A DNA stretch of 36,689 nucleotides from Caballeronia sp. (GCF_028292365.1 NZ_JAQGMM010000636.1:1-36689); one strand, 5' to 3'. Positions 24,076-33,780 are shown, counted from the first letter of the stretch. The notes: generated by a model not told the origin, from the letters alone. Numbers and translations are program-made.

Positions 24076-25239
24076 ATGATTCGAGATCAAGAAACACTGA
24101 ATTTGCTGGTTGATAACGTCGCACGGTTCGTTCGCGAGCGACTGGTTCCCGCCGAGGAGATCGTGGCGGAAACCGACGAAATTCCGGCTGACATTGTTGA
24201 CGAGATGAAATCGCTCGGGTTGTTCGGGCTAAGCATTCCCGAGCAATACGGTGGGCTGGACCTGACGATGGAAGAAGAAGCACTCGTGATGTTCGAGCTC
24301 GGCCATACGTCGCCGGCGTTCCGCTCCGTGATCGGCACGACGGTGGGTATCGGTTCGCAGGGGATTGTGATCGACGGCACCGACGAGCAGAAGACGCTTT
24401 ATCTGCCGAAGCTGGCAACCGGCGAACTGATTGCATCGTTCGGCCTGACTGAGCCGGGGGCGGGCTCCGACGCGGCGTCGCTGGAAACGCGCGCCATACG
24501 CGACGGTGACCACTATGTGATCAACGGCACGAAGCGCTTTATCACGAACGCTCCACATGCCGGCATTTTCACGTTGATGGCACGCACGGATCCGGAAGAC
24601 AAGCGTGCAGGCGGTATCTCGGCGTTCATCGTCGATGCCGGCACGGCGGGGTTGAGCTTCGGTAAGCGTGACAAGAAGATGGGCCAGCGCGGGGCGCATA
24701 CGTGCGACGTGATTCTGGAGAACTGCCGCGTGCCTGCGCGCAACCTGATCGGGGGAAAAGAAGGTGGGGGCTTCAAGACGGCGATGAAGGTTCTGGACAA
24801 GGGCCGAATTCATATTGCCGCGATCTGTGTGGGCGTGGCCGAACGCATTCTTGCCGACGCGTTGCGATATGCCATGGAGCGGCGTCAGTTCGGCCAGCCG
24901 ATCGCCGAATTTCAACTGGTGCAAGCCATGCTCGCCGACAGTCGTACCGAAAGCTATGCGGCCCGAACCATGGTTCTCGATGCGGCACGGCGGCGGGATG
25001 CGGGTCTCCAAGTCAGCACTGAAGCCTCGTGTGCCAAGCTGTTTGCATCGGAAATGGTCGGGCGGGTCGCGGACCGTGCAGTGCAGATTTTCGGCGGAGC
25101 GGGGTACATCAGTGACTACGGCATCGAGCGCTTTTATCGCGACGTGCGCGTGTTCCGGTTGTATGAGGGAACGAGCCAGATTCAGCAACTGGTTATCGCG
25201 CGCAACATGATTCGCGAGGCGTCTGGCCGCAACGCGTGA
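24076..25239 (+). CDS. Acyl-CoA dehydrogenase with canonical catalytic Glu
   Basis: 387 residues from the ATG at 24076, chosen over a GTG at 24019 because of promoter C. FGLTEPGAGSDAASLETRA, NGTKRFITNAPHAG, MGQRGAHTCDVILENCRVP, RRQFGQPIAEFQLVQ and VFRLYEGTSQIQQLVIARNMI: here the YEGTSQ block with the catalytic Glu is intact. It introduces an alpha,beta double bond into an acyl-CoA and passes electrons to ETF. It is not a close paralogue of the two dehydrogenases at 17439 and 21129 and probably takes a different, perhaps straight-chain, intermediate. First gene of operon C. Confidence 0.92.
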   Translation: MIRDQETLNLLVDNVARFVRERLVPAEEIVAETDEIPADIVDEMKSLGLFGLSIPEQYGGLDLTMEEEALVMFELGHTSPAFRSVIGTTVGIGSQGIVIDGTDEQKTLYLPKLATGELIASFGLTEPGAGSDAASLETRAIRDGDHYVINGTKRFITNAPHAGIFTLMARTDPEDKRAGGISAFIVDAGTAGLSFGKRDKKMGQRGAHTCDVILENCRVPARNLIGGKEGGGFKTAMKVLDKGRIHIAAICVGVAERILADALRYAMERRQFGQPIAEFQLVQAMLADSRTESYAARTMVLDAARRRDAGLQVSTEASCAKLFASEMVGRVADRAVQIFGGAGYISDYGIERFYRDVRVFRLYEGTSQIQQLVIARNMIREASGRNA

Positions 25240-25296
25240 CAGCGCACGCCGGCCAGTGGCGGCATGTCGTTTAGTTTTACAGACAGGAGACGGGAA

Positions 25297-26217
25297 ATGG
25301 AAAGCGGCAATCTGATGGCCGGAAAAGTCGTGGCAGTGACGGGCGCCGGTGGTGGCATCGGCCGGGACATTGCGTTGCTGATGGGTGCGCAGGGTGCACG
25401 CGTGGTCGTGAACGATATTGGCGCATCGCTCTCGGGTGACGGCCGGGACGGCGGTCCCGCGCAACAGGTGGCGGATGAGATCCGCCTGGCCGGCGGTGAG
25501 GCGATTGCCAGCACCGACAGCGTGGCCGAAGCAGCAAGCGCGAAACGCATTGTTGAGAAGGCGCTCGATACCTACGGCCGCATTGATGCAGTCGTGAACA
25601 ACGCCGGCATTCTGCGCGACCGTTTTTTTCACAAGATGAGCGAGGATGAATGGGACGCCGTGCTGCGCGTTCATCTGTATGGCGCGTACTACGTAAGCCG
25701 GGCGGCCGCCGAGCGCTTCAAGGATCAGGAGTCGGGCGCACTGGTTCACATGACATCGACATCCGGGCTGATCGGCAACCTCGCCCAGGCCAACTACAGC
25801 GCGGCCAAACTCGGTATCGCCGGGCTTTCCAAGTCGATTGCGCTCGACCTGCGGCGCTTTAACGTGCGCTCGAACTGTATTGCACCCTTTGCGTGGAGCC
25901 GAATGACCAGCTCGATTCCCACCGATACCCCTGAGCAGCACGCCCGGGTCGAGAAAATCAAACAGATGACGCCCGCCAAGATTGCACCGCTTGCGGTGTT
26001 CCTCGCAAGCGATGCGGGTGCCGACGTGAATGCGCAGATCTTCACGGTGCGCAACAACGAAATCTTCGTCATGAGCCAGCCGCGGCCGGTTCGCTCCGTG
26101 CATTGTTCCGAAGGCTGGACGGTCGAGTCCGTCGCTGAGCACGCGATACCGGCGCTCAAGAGCGCGTTCGTTCCGCTTGAAGTCTCGGGCGATGTGTTTT
26201 GCTGGGACCCGGCCTGA
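25297..26217 (+). CDS. (R)-3-hydroxyacyl-CoA dehydrogenase-like SDR (MFE-2/17beta-HSD4 type)
   Basis: 306 residues from the ATG at 25297, which has AGGAG 8 nt upstream; the frame opens at 25264 without such a site. TGAGGGIGRDIA, VVVNDIGASLSGDG (NAD-preferring acidic loop), VNNAGILRD, MTSTSG and an intact YSAAK. The ALLMGAQGARVVVND start and NNAGILRDR resemble the dehydrogenase part of peroxisomal multifunctional enzyme type 2. The last 50 residues form an extra tail (SEGWTVESVAEHAIPALKSA) typical of this subgroup. It would oxidise a (3R)-hydroxyacyl-CoA made by the hydratase-2-like protein at 28337. Second gene of operon C. Confidence 0.88.
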   Translation: MESGNLMAGKVVAVTGAGGGIGRDIALLMGAQGARVVVNDIGASLSGDGRDGGPAQQVADEIRLAGGEAIASTDSVAEAASAKRIVEKALDTYGRIDAVVNNAGILRDRFFHKMSEDEWDAVLRVHLYGAYYVSRAAAERFKDQESGALVHMTSTSGLIGNLAQANYSAAKLGIAGLSKSIALDLRRFNVRSNCIAPFAWSRMTSSIPTDTPEQHARVEKIKQMTPAKIAPLAVFLASDAGADVNAQIFTVRNNEIFVMSQPRPVRSVHCSEGWTVESVAEHAIPALKSAFVPLEVSGDVFCWDPA

Positions 26218-26250
26218 CCCCGCGGTGAACCGATAAAGAGGAGATAGACC

Positions 26251-27447
26251 ATGAGACGAGCGGCCATTGTGGCGCCGGTGCGCACGGCAGTGGGTACGTT
26301 TGGCGGAGCGCTGCGGCCCATAGCGGTCGAGACCCTCGCGGGCACCGTGATCAACGCGACGCTTGCGCGAGCGGGAATCGATCCATCGGCTGTTGAGGAC
26401 GTCGTTTTCGCGCAGTCCTATGCAAATAGCGAGACACCTTGCATCGGCCGCTGGGCAGCGCTGGCGGCTGGCCTGCCGGTTGAAGTGCCCGGCATGCAGC
26501 TCGATCGCCGGTGCGGTGGCGGCCTGCAGGCGATAGTGACGGCGGCGATGATGGTGCAAAGCGGCGCCGCGGATGTGGTGATTGCCGGCGGTGTCGAGAG
26601 CATGAGCAACATCGAGTACTACACGACCGATATGCGCTGGGGCAGGCGCGCCGGCTCGACGCGTCTGCATGACCGGCTCGAACGTGGGCGTGAACGTTCG
26701 CAACCGGAAGAGCGCTTTGGCTATATCTCGGGAATGATCGAGACCGCCGAGAACCTTGCACGCACGTATGGCATCTCACGCGAAGCCGCCGATGCGTATG
26801 CGGTGCAGAGTCACCAACGCGCGACCGCCGCGTGGAAAGCCGGTTTGTTCGCTGACGAAGTAGTGCCCGTACTGGTGCCGCAGCGTAAGGGCGAACCCAT
26901 CAGCTTCGACCGTGACGAGGGTTTCCGACCCGATGCAAGCCTTGAGACGTTGTCGAAGCTTAAGCCCCTCAATAAAGACGGCACGGTGACGGCCGGCAAT
27001 TCCAGCCAGCAGAACGATGCGGCGGCGGCGTGCCTGATCGTTGCGGAAGATCGGCTCGAAGCGCTTGGGCTGAAGCCGGCGGGTTTTCTCGTCGGCTGGG
27101 CGGCGGCCGGCTGTGAGCCGTCGACGATGGGTATCGGCCCGGTTCCGGCGGTTCGCAAACTACTAACAAAGACGGGACTGACGCTCAATCAGATGGACCT
27201 CATTGAGCTGAACGAGGCGTTCGCGTGTCAGGTGCTGGCGGTGCTGAAGGGCTGGGGATGGGACGACCAGGCACGCCTGAACGTCAATGGCTCCGGCATT
27301 TCGCTCGGCCATCCGATCGGCGCAACGGGGGTTCGGATCATGACCACGTTGCTGCATGAAATGCAGCGCCGCGGCGTTCGGTATGGACTGGAAACGATGT
27401 GTATCGGCGGCGGCCAGGGGCTGGCGGCGATCTTCGAGCGCGGTTGA
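26251..27447 (+). CDS. Thiolase, acetyl-CoA C-acyltransferase family
   Basis: 398 residues, full length. The acyl-accepting Cys88 is in QLDRRCGGGLQA, then AGGVESMSN, ELNEAFACQVLAV, GSGISLGHPIGATGVRI with the catalytic His, and ETMCIGGGQGLAAIFE with the second Cys. It cleaves a 3-oxoacyl-CoA with CoA to release acetyl- or propionyl-CoA. It follows the SDR that would produce the 3-oxo intermediate. A ribosome site AAAGAGGAG precedes the ATG. Confidence 0.93.
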   Translation: MRRAAIVAPVRTAVGTFGGALRPIAVETLAGTVINATLARAGIDPSAVEDVVFAQSYANSETPCIGRWAALAAGLPVEVPGMQLDRRCGGGLQAIVTAAMMVQSGAADVVIAGGVESMSNIEYYTTDMRWGRRAGSTRLHDRLERGRERSQPEERFGYISGMIETAENLARTYGISREAADAYAVQSHQRATAAWKAGLFADEVVPVLVPQRKGEPISFDRDEGFRPDASLETLSKLKPLNKDGTVTAGNSSQQNDAAAACLIVAEDRLEALGLKPAGFLVGWAAAGCEPSTMGIGPVPAVRKLLTKTGLTLNQMDLIELNEAFACQVLAVLKGWGWDDQARLNVNGSGISLGHPIGATGVRIMTTLLHEMQRRGVRYGLETMCIGGGQGLAAIFERG

Positions 27448-27478
27448 AGCATGAGTCAGCAAGGGAAGGGATGAGACG

Positions 27479-28306
27479 ATGAAAAACAGTATCCAGGAGA
27501 CCGGAGCCGAGACGGCAAACCGCACTGTGCTTGTGGAGGTTACGGAAGGGGTCATGACGCTGACCTTGAATCGGCCCGAACGAAAGAATGCCCTCGATCT
27601 CGCCATGCGTCGCGAACTCGCTGACGCGATCCATACAATCCGCGCGGATCGGAGCATACGCGCGGTGTTGCTCAAGGGCGCTGGAGGCGCATTCTGCTCA
27701 GGAGGCGACCTGGGGTCGATGAAAATCGACTCGGCCGAGGCTGGCCGCAACCGTCTGGACGACCTTCACGAGTGGCTGCAGGTTTTGCTGACACTCGATC
27801 GTCCAGTGGTCGCGGCGGTCGACGGGGTGGCCTACGGGGCGGGTTTCAGTCTCGCGCTTGCGGCGGACTATATCGTTGCTAGCCGGCGCGCGCGCTTTTG
27901 CATGCCGTTCATCCGGGTCGGGTTGCTGCCCGATAGCGCGTCGCTTTATACCTTGCCTCGGGCAGTCGGAATGCAACGCGCCAAGGACATTCTGTTTTCA
28001 GCTCGCGAGATCCAGGCGGACGAGGCGCGTCTCATCGGTATTGCTGCTGAAGTGGTTGACGCCGACGCAATCGATAGACGCGCCTCGGAGGTCGCGCAAG
28101 CGCTTGCCGGTGCCTCGCCCGCGATGATCGGACTCACCAAGCGTGCTCTCAATACAAGTTTCGAAAACGATCTTCATTCGATGCTCGAACGCGAATCGGC
28201 GGGACAGGGCATTGCCTTCATGACCGACTATCACCGCGAAGCCGTCAAGCGCTTCAGCGAAAAAGCAGCGCCGTTGTTCAACTGGCCCGCTGCGGTGCGC
28301 GACTGA
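27479..28306 (+). CDS. Crotonase-family enoyl-CoA hydratase/isomerase, PaaG-like active site
   Basis: 275 residues. The oxyanion-hole segments GAGGAFCSGGDLGSM and GVAYGAGFSLALAADY are intact. Of the two catalytic Glu positions of crotonase, the first is Phe144 (CMPFIRVG) and the second Asp152 (GLLPDSASLYTLPR). A single acidic residue at this place is typical of the isomerase branch (compare PaaG and enoyl-CoA isomerases) rather than of true hydratases. It probably shifts a double bond in an enoyl-CoA. Operon C, 31 nt after the thiolase. Confidence 0.85.
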   Translation: MKNSIQETGAETANRTVLVEVTEGVMTLTLNRPERKNALDLAMRRELADAIHTIRADRSIRAVLLKGAGGAFCSGGDLGSMKIDSAEAGRNRLDDLHEWLQVLLTLDRPVVAAVDGVAYGAGFSLALAADYIVASRRARFCMPFIRVGLLPDSASLYTLPRAVGMQRAKDILFSAREIQADEARLIGIAAEVVDADAIDRRASEVAQALAGASPAMIGLTKRALNTSFENDLHSMLERESAGQGIAFMTDYHREAVKRFSEKAAPLFNWPAAVRD

Positions 28307-28336
28307 GACAGCGCGAATTCAACGAATGGACACGCT

Positions 28337-29224
28337 ATGCCGATCGATTATCAGGTTCTACGGAACTGGAAATTTACCGATGTCCCCATGCATTACGACG
28401 AGCGCGACACAATGCTATACGGACTTTCGCTGGGCTTCGGCGACAACCCGCTGGACGCATCGAAACTGCGGTTCGTCTACGAGAAGAACCTTGTAGCCGT
28501 GCCCTCGATGGCTGCCATTCTTGGCTATCCAGGCAACTTTCTGAACGATCCCGCAACGGGGGTCGACTATCTGAAGGTGGTTCATGGCGAGCAGTCGGTC
28601 GAGCTGCATCGGCCGCTGCCGGTGACCGCGCGGATCGTCGGCCGCTCACGCGTCAGCCAGATCGTCGACAAGGGTCGAGGCAAGGGTGCGCTGGTCACGG
28701 TCGAACGAAAAATTGTTGACGCGCTGAGCGGCGAGTTGTTCGCAACCGTCGAGCAGGTCATCTTTTGCCGCGGCGATGGCGGGTTCGCGACCGAAGCGTG
28801 TCCGGGCGATCCTCCTGCGCCCGCACCGGAAGTGCTTCCCGACGCACCGCCCGACGCGGTGTTCACCCTGCCGACACGGACGGATGCGGCCTTGTTGTAC
28901 CGGCTGCTGGGCGACCGCAACCACCTGCATGCGGACCCGGACGTGGCTCGCGCCGCAGGCTTTGCGCGGCCGATATTGCAGGGCCTCGCGACCTACGGTC
29001 TCGCTGCACGGGCGGTTATCGAAACATGTTGCGGCGACGATCCGGGGCGGCTGGTGTTCCTCTATGCCCGCTTTTCCGCACCGGTCTTTCCCGGTGAGAC
29101 CCTTCGTGCCGAGGTATGGCGTGATGGTGAAGCCGTCCGCTTCAGGATCAAGGTCATAGAGCGGGACGTAGTCGCCATCAATAACGGCATGGCGACGATC
29201 GGACAATTGCAGGCCGCGGCATAA
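28337..29224 (+). CDS. Enoyl-CoA hydratase 2 / MaoC-type double-hotdog protein
   Basis: 295 residues with two hotdog halves. The second half carries the hydratase-2 motif [18 protein letters not shown] with Asp193 and His198. The first half opens [14 protein letters not shown] and has DRPL-like and [12 protein letters not shown] elements. Such proteins hydrate trans-2-enoyl-CoA to the (3R)-hydroxyacyl-CoA, the R-specific branch used by peroxisomal MFE-2 for 2-methyl-branched and bile-acid side chains. This matches the SDR at 25297 and the racemase at 7803. Operon C. Confidence 0.88.
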   Translation: MPIDYQVLRNWKFTDVPMHYDERDTMLYGLSLGFGDNPLDASKLRFVYEKNLVAVPSMAAILGYPGNFLNDPATGVDYLKVVHGEQSVELHRPLPVTARIVGRSRVSQIVDKGRGKGALVTVERKIVDALSGELFATVEQVIFCRGDGGFATEACPGDPPAPAPEVLPDAPPDAVFTLPTRTDAALLYRLLGDRNHLHADPDVARAAGFARPILQGLATYGLAARAVIETCCGDDPGRLVFLYARFSAPVFPGETLRAEVWRDGEAVRFRIKVIERDVVAINNGMATIGQLQAAA

Positions 29225-29243
29225 CCAAACTAAGGAGTGCATT

Positions 29244-29993
29244 GTGAAAATTCTGGTGGCTATCAAGCGCGTAATCGATTCGAACATCCCGGTACGCGTG
29301 AAATTGGATGGCAGTGGCGTGGATATCGCAAACGTGAAGATGTCGATCAACCCGTTCGACGAGATTGCGGTCGAAGAAGCCGTGCGGCTCAAGGAAGCCG
29401 GTGTGGCGACGGAGGTGGTGGCGATCTCGGCTGGATCGGCGGCGTCGCAGGAGACACTGCGAGGCGCACTCGCCATGGGCGCGGACCGGGCGATCCTCGT
29501 CGAGACCGATGAAGTGTTGCAGCCGCTCGCGATAGCGAAGCTGCTGAAGGCACTGGTCGACAGGGAACAGCCGCAACTGGTGATCCTAGGCAAACAGGCG
29601 ATCGACGACGACAGTAACCAGACTGGGCAGATGCTCGCTGCACTGACGCGGTTTGCGCAAGCGACCTTCGCATCGAAGGTTGTAGTGGCGGACGGCACGG
29701 CGACCGTGACGCGCGAGGTGGACGGCGGTCTGGAGACGCTCTCGATCAAACTCCCCGCAGTGATTACGACGGATCTGCGCCTGAACGAGCCGCGTTATGT
29801 GACCCTGCCCAACATCATGAAGGCGAAAAAGAAGCCGCTTGAAACGATCCGGCCTGCCGATCTCGGTGTGGACGTGACGCCCCGTCTCAAGACACTGAAG
29901 TGCGTTGCACCAACAGCGCGCGGCGCTGGCATCAAGGTGCCCGACGTGAAAGCGTTGATCGAGAAGCTGAAAAACGAAGCCAAGGTGCTTTGA
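29244..29993 (+). CDS. etfB: Electron transfer flavoprotein beta subunit
   Basis: 249 residues. [14 protein letters not shown] start, [53 protein letters not shown] and the [11 protein letters not shown] recognition loop that docks acyl-CoA dehydrogenases. With EtfA it collects electrons from the three acyl-CoA dehydrogenases of the locus and passes them to ETF:quinone oxidoreductase, for which no gene is in the window. It lies inside operon C, so this is probably a dedicated copy rather than the housekeeping one. Confidence 0.95.
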   Translation: MKILVAIKRVIDSNIPVRVKLDGSGVDIANVKMSINPFDEIAVEEAVRLKEAGVATEVVAISAGSAASQETLRGALAMGADRAILVETDEVLQPLAIAKLLKALVDREQPQLVILGKQAIDDDSNQTGQMLAALTRFAQATFASKVVVADGTATVTREVDGGLETLSIKLPAVITTDLRLNEPRYVTLPNIMKAKKKPLETIRPADLGVDVTPRLKTLKCVAPTARGAGIKVPDVKALIEKLKNEAKVL

Positions 29994-30006
29994 AGGGGAA
30001 TGAATC

Positions 30007-30975
30007 ATGACGAGTTTCGTTAGTTTGGTACTGGCCGAGCACGACAATGACACCATCCGGGCCGCCACGTTGAACACCGTTGCGGCTGCGGCGAAGATCG
30101 GTGGGGAGATCCATGTCCTTGTGGCGGGCAGCAATGCGCGGGGCGCGGCACACGCGGCGGCAGCCATCGCGGGCGTCAGCCGCGTGTTGTGGGCCGACGC
30201 AGCGCATCTTGGGGAGGGGCTGGCCGAGAATGTCGCCGCTCAGTTGCTCGCAGTTGCACACGACTATTCGCACATCCTCGCGCCGGCCACGGCATACGGT
30301 AAGAACATCGCTCCCCGGGTGGCGGCGGAACTGGACGTCGCGCAGATCTCAGACATCATCGCGGTGGAAAGCGCCGACACGTTCGACCGGCCGATCTACG
30401 CAGGCAACGCAATCGCCACGGTTCAGTCGCTCGATGCCATCAAGGTCATTACCGTGCGTGCCACCGGCTTCGAGCCAGCCAGCGCGAGCGGAGGCCACGC
30501 TGATATTCAGACCGTCGCTGCTGTTGTGGATGCCGGCGTTTCGAAACTTGTGAGCCGCGAAGCAACGAAGCTCGAGCGGCCGGAGTTGACGGCCGCGAGC
30601 ATCATCGTATCGGGCGGACGTGGGCTTGGTTCAGGGGATAACTACATGCAGGTGCTGGCTCCCCTCGCGGACACCCTGGGCGCCGCGCTCGGTGCATCGC
30701 GTGCGGCGGTGGATGCGGGTTATGTGCCCAATGATTACCAGGTTGGGCAGACGGGCAAGATCGTTGCGCCTCAGTTGTATTTTGCAGTCGGCATCTCGGG
30801 CGCGATTCAGCATCTGGCAGGAATGAAGGATTCCAAAATAATCGTGGCAATCAACAAGGATGAGGAAGCGCCAATTTTCTCGGTGGCGGACTATGGCATT
30901 GTCGGCGACCTGTTCACGCTGGTTCCCGAACTCGTCGACGAGTTGGGCTTGGGAGACGGCCATGGAACAGCCTGA
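30007..30975 (+). CDS. etfA: Electron transfer flavoprotein alpha subunit
   Basis: 322 residues. N-terminal half is divergent, with HILAPATAYGKNIAPRVAAELDVAQISDI. The C-terminal FAD domain is highly conserved: VSGGRGLGSGDNY, ASRAAVDAGYVPNDYQVGQTGKIV, YFAVGISGAIQHLAGMKDSK and IVAINKDEEAPIFSVADYGIVGDL. Forms the ETF heterodimer with EtfB 13 nt upstream. Its last 14 nt overlap the start of the acyl-CoA synthetase gene. Confidence 0.95.
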   Translation: MTSFVSLVLAEHDNDTIRAATLNTVAAAAKIGGEIHVLVAGSNARGAAHAAAAIAGVSRVLWADAAHLGEGLAENVAAQLLAVAHDYSHILAPATAYGKNIAPRVAAELDVAQISDIIAVESADTFDRPIYAGNAIATVQSLDAIKVITVRATGFEPASASGGHADIQTVAAVVDAGVSKLVSREATKLERPELTAASIIVSGGRGLGSGDNYMQVLAPLADTLGAALGASRAAVDAGYVPNDYQVGQTGKIVAPQLYFAVGISGAIQHLAGMKDSKIIVAINKDEEAPIFSVADYGIVGDLFTLVPELVDELGLGDGHGTA

Positions 30976-32980
30976 TAGCACGGCGGAGGTGGTCTGGCAT
31001 CCTGACGCGGACCTGACGCGTTCCAGCAATCTCGCGGCATTCATGCAGGCGGTGGGGATCGAGAGCCCCGGGACCGATGGCTACGATCAACTGGTTGCGC
31101 GTGCGGCCGCCGACCCACAATGGTTCTGGAACGGTGTTATCGAGCACATGGATATCCGGTTCTATCAGCCGTACGATCGCGTGCTCGATACGTCGAAGGG
31201 TATCGAATGGGCGCAATGGTGCGTGGGGGGCACGACTAACGCCGCGCTCAACTGCCTGGACCGGCACCAGGGCGCGGCTCACGACGCCAAGGATGCTGTC
31301 GTGTGGGCGGGTGAGGATGGCAAGACCCGGCGCTGGAACTATGTGGAACTAAAGGCGCAAACCAGCCGGCTGGCCGAGGGGCTGCGCGCGCTGGGGTGTG
31401 GTCCGGGTGATGTCATCGGCGTGTGCCTGCCGATGGTGCCTGAAGCCGCGGCTGCATTGCTTGCGATCGTTAAGATCGGCGCCGTTGTCCTGCCGCTCTT
31501 TTCCGGCTTCGGCGCGCATGCGGTTGCCTCGAGGCTCAATGACGGCGGCGCTGTGGCGGTGCTGACGGTGGACGGAACGTGGCGCCGCGGCAAGCAATAC
31601 GACATCAAGGGGACGATCGACAAGGCGTTGCCGGATGTGCCTTCACTCAGGCACGTGGTCGTGCTAAAGAACACTGGCGAGACAGTCGCCTGGAATGTCG
31701 ACGTGGATCACTGGTGGCACGACCTCTGTGCGGATCGGCGCGACGATGCCCCGACGCAAGTGATGGCGGCTGAAGCCCCGATGATGCTGATCTATACGTC
31801 GGGCACCACGGGCAAACCGAAGGGCACCGTCCATACTCATTGCGGCTTCATCACGAAGCTGGCGCTGGACATGGGATTGTGCGCCGACTACAAGGCGACC
31901 GACCGCATGATGTGGATGAGCGACATGGGCTGGCTTGCCGGTCCCATTCTCATCTACGCCAGCACGCTGCTCGGCGCGACTATCGTCATGGCCGAGGGCG
32001 CGCATGACTATCCGGACGAGGGCAGGTTTTGGCGATTGATCCAGGACAACGCTGTCAGCATGCTGGGCATCGCGCCCACGATCATTCGCAGCTTCATGCA
32101 GAACGGCGGATCGGGCGTGGAGAATTACGACCTGTCCTCGCTGCGGGTCACGCTATCGACGGGCGAAGCCTGGAACCAGAGCGCGTGGATGTGGATGTTC
32201 GAAAAGGTGTGCCGCAAACGTGTCCCCATCATCAACTACTCCGGGGGTACCGAGATAGGGGGTGGCATAGTGACCGGCACCGTACTGCATCCGATGAAAC
32301 CCTGCACGTTCAGCGGGCCAGTGCCGGGCATGGGTGCGGACGTGGTCGATGAAAACGGGCGATCGGTAGGGTATTCGGGAACGGGCGAACTCGTGTTGAG
32401 GCAACCGTCGATCGGGCTCACGCGCGGCCTGTGGAACGACCCGCAAAGGTACATCGACAGTTACTGGAGCCGCGCGCCAGGTATCTGGTGGCACGGGGAC
32501 CGCGCTCACATCGACGCAGACGGTTACTGGACCATCCTGGGCCGCTCCGACGACACGCTCAAGATAGCAGGCAAGCGCACGGGTCCGTCAGAGATTGAAA
32601 CGCTGGTGATGGCCACCGGTAAAGCGGCAGAAGTCGCCGCGATCGGGATTCCAGACGAAGTGAAAGGCGAGTCGGTCGTTCTTGTGGTTTCGCTGATGCC
32701 GGGCATCGATCCCGGCTCCGGAATCGAAAAAATATTGTCCGGTGCCGTGGTGTCCGGGCTGGGCGGCGCATTTCGGCCGTCGGCTGTGTTGTTCGTCGGC
32801 GATCTTCCTAAAACACGCAACATGAAGATCATGCGTCGGGTCGTGCGGGCAATCTATCTCGGCGATAACGCAGGCGATCTCTCGTCGCTCGCCAATCCCG
32901 AAGCGGTCGAACGTCTCGTCGCGGTGGTGAGCGACATGACGCGAACAAGATCATTAACTGGGGAGAGAGCCCATGACTAG
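30962..32980 (+). CDS. Acyl-CoA synthetase, acetyl/propionyl-CoA synthetase-like (AMP-forming)
   Basis: 672 residues from the ATG at 30962, preceded by GGAGACGG inside etfA. The ANL-superfamily motifs are YTSGTTGKPKGTVHTH (278-293), NYSGGTEIGGG (425-435), WWHGDRAHIDADGYW, LGRSDDTLKIAGKRTGPSEIE and PKTRNMKIMRR with the adenylating Lys622. The N-terminal block (DPQWFWNGVIEHMDIRFYQPYDRV, EWAQWCVGG) is the ACAS_N region of acetyl-CoA synthetase-like enzymes. It likely activates the incoming acid, or a product released later, to its CoA thioester with ATP. It overlaps etfA by 14 nt and the next gene by 8 nt. Confidence 0.9.
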   Translation: MEQPDSTAEVVWHPDADLTRSSNLAAFMQAVGIESPGTDGYDQLVARAAADPQWFWNGVIEHMDIRFYQPYDRVLDTSKGIEWAQWCVGGTTNAALNCLDRHQGAAHDAKDAVVWAGEDGKTRRWNYVELKAQTSRLAEGLRALGCGPGDVIGVCLPMVPEAAAALLAIVKIGAVVLPLFSGFGAHAVASRLNDGGAVAVLTVDGTWRRGKQYDIKGTIDKALPDVPSLRHVVVLKNTGETVAWNVDVDHWWHDLCADRRDDAPTQVMAAEAPMMLIYTSGTTGKPKGTVHTHCGFITKLALDMGLCADYKATDRMMWMSDMGWLAGPILIYASTLLGATIVMAEGAHDYPDEGRFWRLIQDNAVSMLGIAPTIIRSFMQNGGSGVENYDLSSLRVTLSTGEAWNQSAWMWMFEKVCRKRVPIINYSGGTEIGGGIVTGTVLHPMKPCTFSGPVPGMGADVVDENGRSVGYSGTGELVLRQPSIGLTRGLWNDPQRYIDSYWSRAPGIWWHGDRAHIDADGYWTILGRSDDTLKIAGKRTGPSEIETLVMATGKAAEVAAIGIPDEVKGESVVLVVSLMPGIDPGSGIEKILSGAVVSGLGGAFRPSAVLFVGDLPKTRNMKIMRRVVRAIYLGDNAGDLSSLANPEAVERLVAVVSDMTRTRSLTGERAHD

Positions 32981-33758
32981 CCCATATGAAGACATCCTGG
33001 TCAGTATCGCTGACGGTGTCGCGACCATCACCATCAACAGGCCACAGGTTCTCAATGCGATGCGCGCGCAAACCGTGGAAGAACTGATCGATGCCTTTCG
33101 TGCGGCGGGTTGGGACAAGGCGGTGGGTGTCATCGTGCTGACTGGCGCCGGGTGTGCGTTCTGCACGGGCGGCGACCAGAGCGCCCATAGCGGGCAGTAT
33201 GGCGGCCGGGGAGCAATCGGGCTTCCGATCGAGGAACTCCAGTCGATCATCCGCGATGTTCCGAAGCCGGTGATTGCACGTGTCCATGGTTATGCAATCG
33301 GCGGCGGCAATGTGCTCGCCACACTGTGCGACTTGACCATCGCGAGCGAAAGTGGTGTGTTCGGTCAAGTCGGTCCGAAGGTCGGATCGATCGATCCGGG
33401 CTTCGGCACGGCGTATCTCGCACGCGTTGTCGGAGAGAAGAAGGCGCGCGAAATGTGGTATCTGTGCCGTCGCTATTCGGCAACCGAAGCAATGGCCATG
33501 GGACTTGTCAACGTCGTCGTGCCGGACGACCAACTCGACGCCGAGGTAGCGCGCTGGTGCGCCGACATCATGGAGCGCAGTCCGTCGGCGATTGCGATTG
33601 CGAAGCGGTCATTTAATGCGGACACCGAAAGTATCCGGGGGATCAGCTGGATGGGCATGCAGACCGTCTCGTATCTATACGATAGCGACGAGTCTCGCGA
33701 GGGCGTCAGCGCGTTCCTCGAGAAACGCAAACCTGATTTCCGGCAGTTCGCCAAATAG
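32973..33758 (+). CDS. Crotonase-family ring hydrolase, BadI-like (2-ketocyclohexanecarboxyl-CoA hydrolase type)
   Basis: 261 residues. AFCTGGDQSAHSGQYGGRG, HGYAIGGGNVLATLCDLTIAS, GPKVGSIDPGFGTAYLARVVG with Asp141, KKAREMWYLCRRYSATEAMAMGLVN, AKRSFNADTESIRGI and a terminal EKRKPDFRQFAK. The SIDPG element plus the FNADTESIRG stretch fit BadI rather than MenB, which has SFDGG. BadI hydrolyses 2-ketocyclohexanecarboxyl-CoA to pimelyl-CoA, opening an alicyclic ring. A MenB-like or other retro-Claisen role remains possible. The presence of this gene in operon C is the main hint of an alicyclic substrate. Confidence 0.82.
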   Translation: MTSPYEDILVSIADGVATITINRPQVLNAMRAQTVEELIDAFRAAGWDKAVGVIVLTGAGCAFCTGGDQSAHSGQYGGRGAIGLPIEELQSIIRDVPKPVIARVHGYAIGGGNVLATLCDLTIASESGVFGQVGPKVGSIDPGFGTAYLARVVGEKKAREMWYLCRRYSATEAMAMGLVNVVVPDDQLDAEVARWCADIMERSPSAIAIAKRSFNADTESIRGISWMGMQTVSYLYDSDESREGVSAFLEKRKPDFRQFAK

Positions 33759-33780
33759 AAATACGACGGGATCATCGAAG

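Noticed and set aside
24229-26703. Minus-strand open frame of 824 codons
   Set aside because: It lies wholly antisense to a dehydrogenase, an SDR and a thiolase with clear family motifs. His/Arg-rich composition is typical of an antisense shadow in high-GC DNA, and no domain is recognisable.
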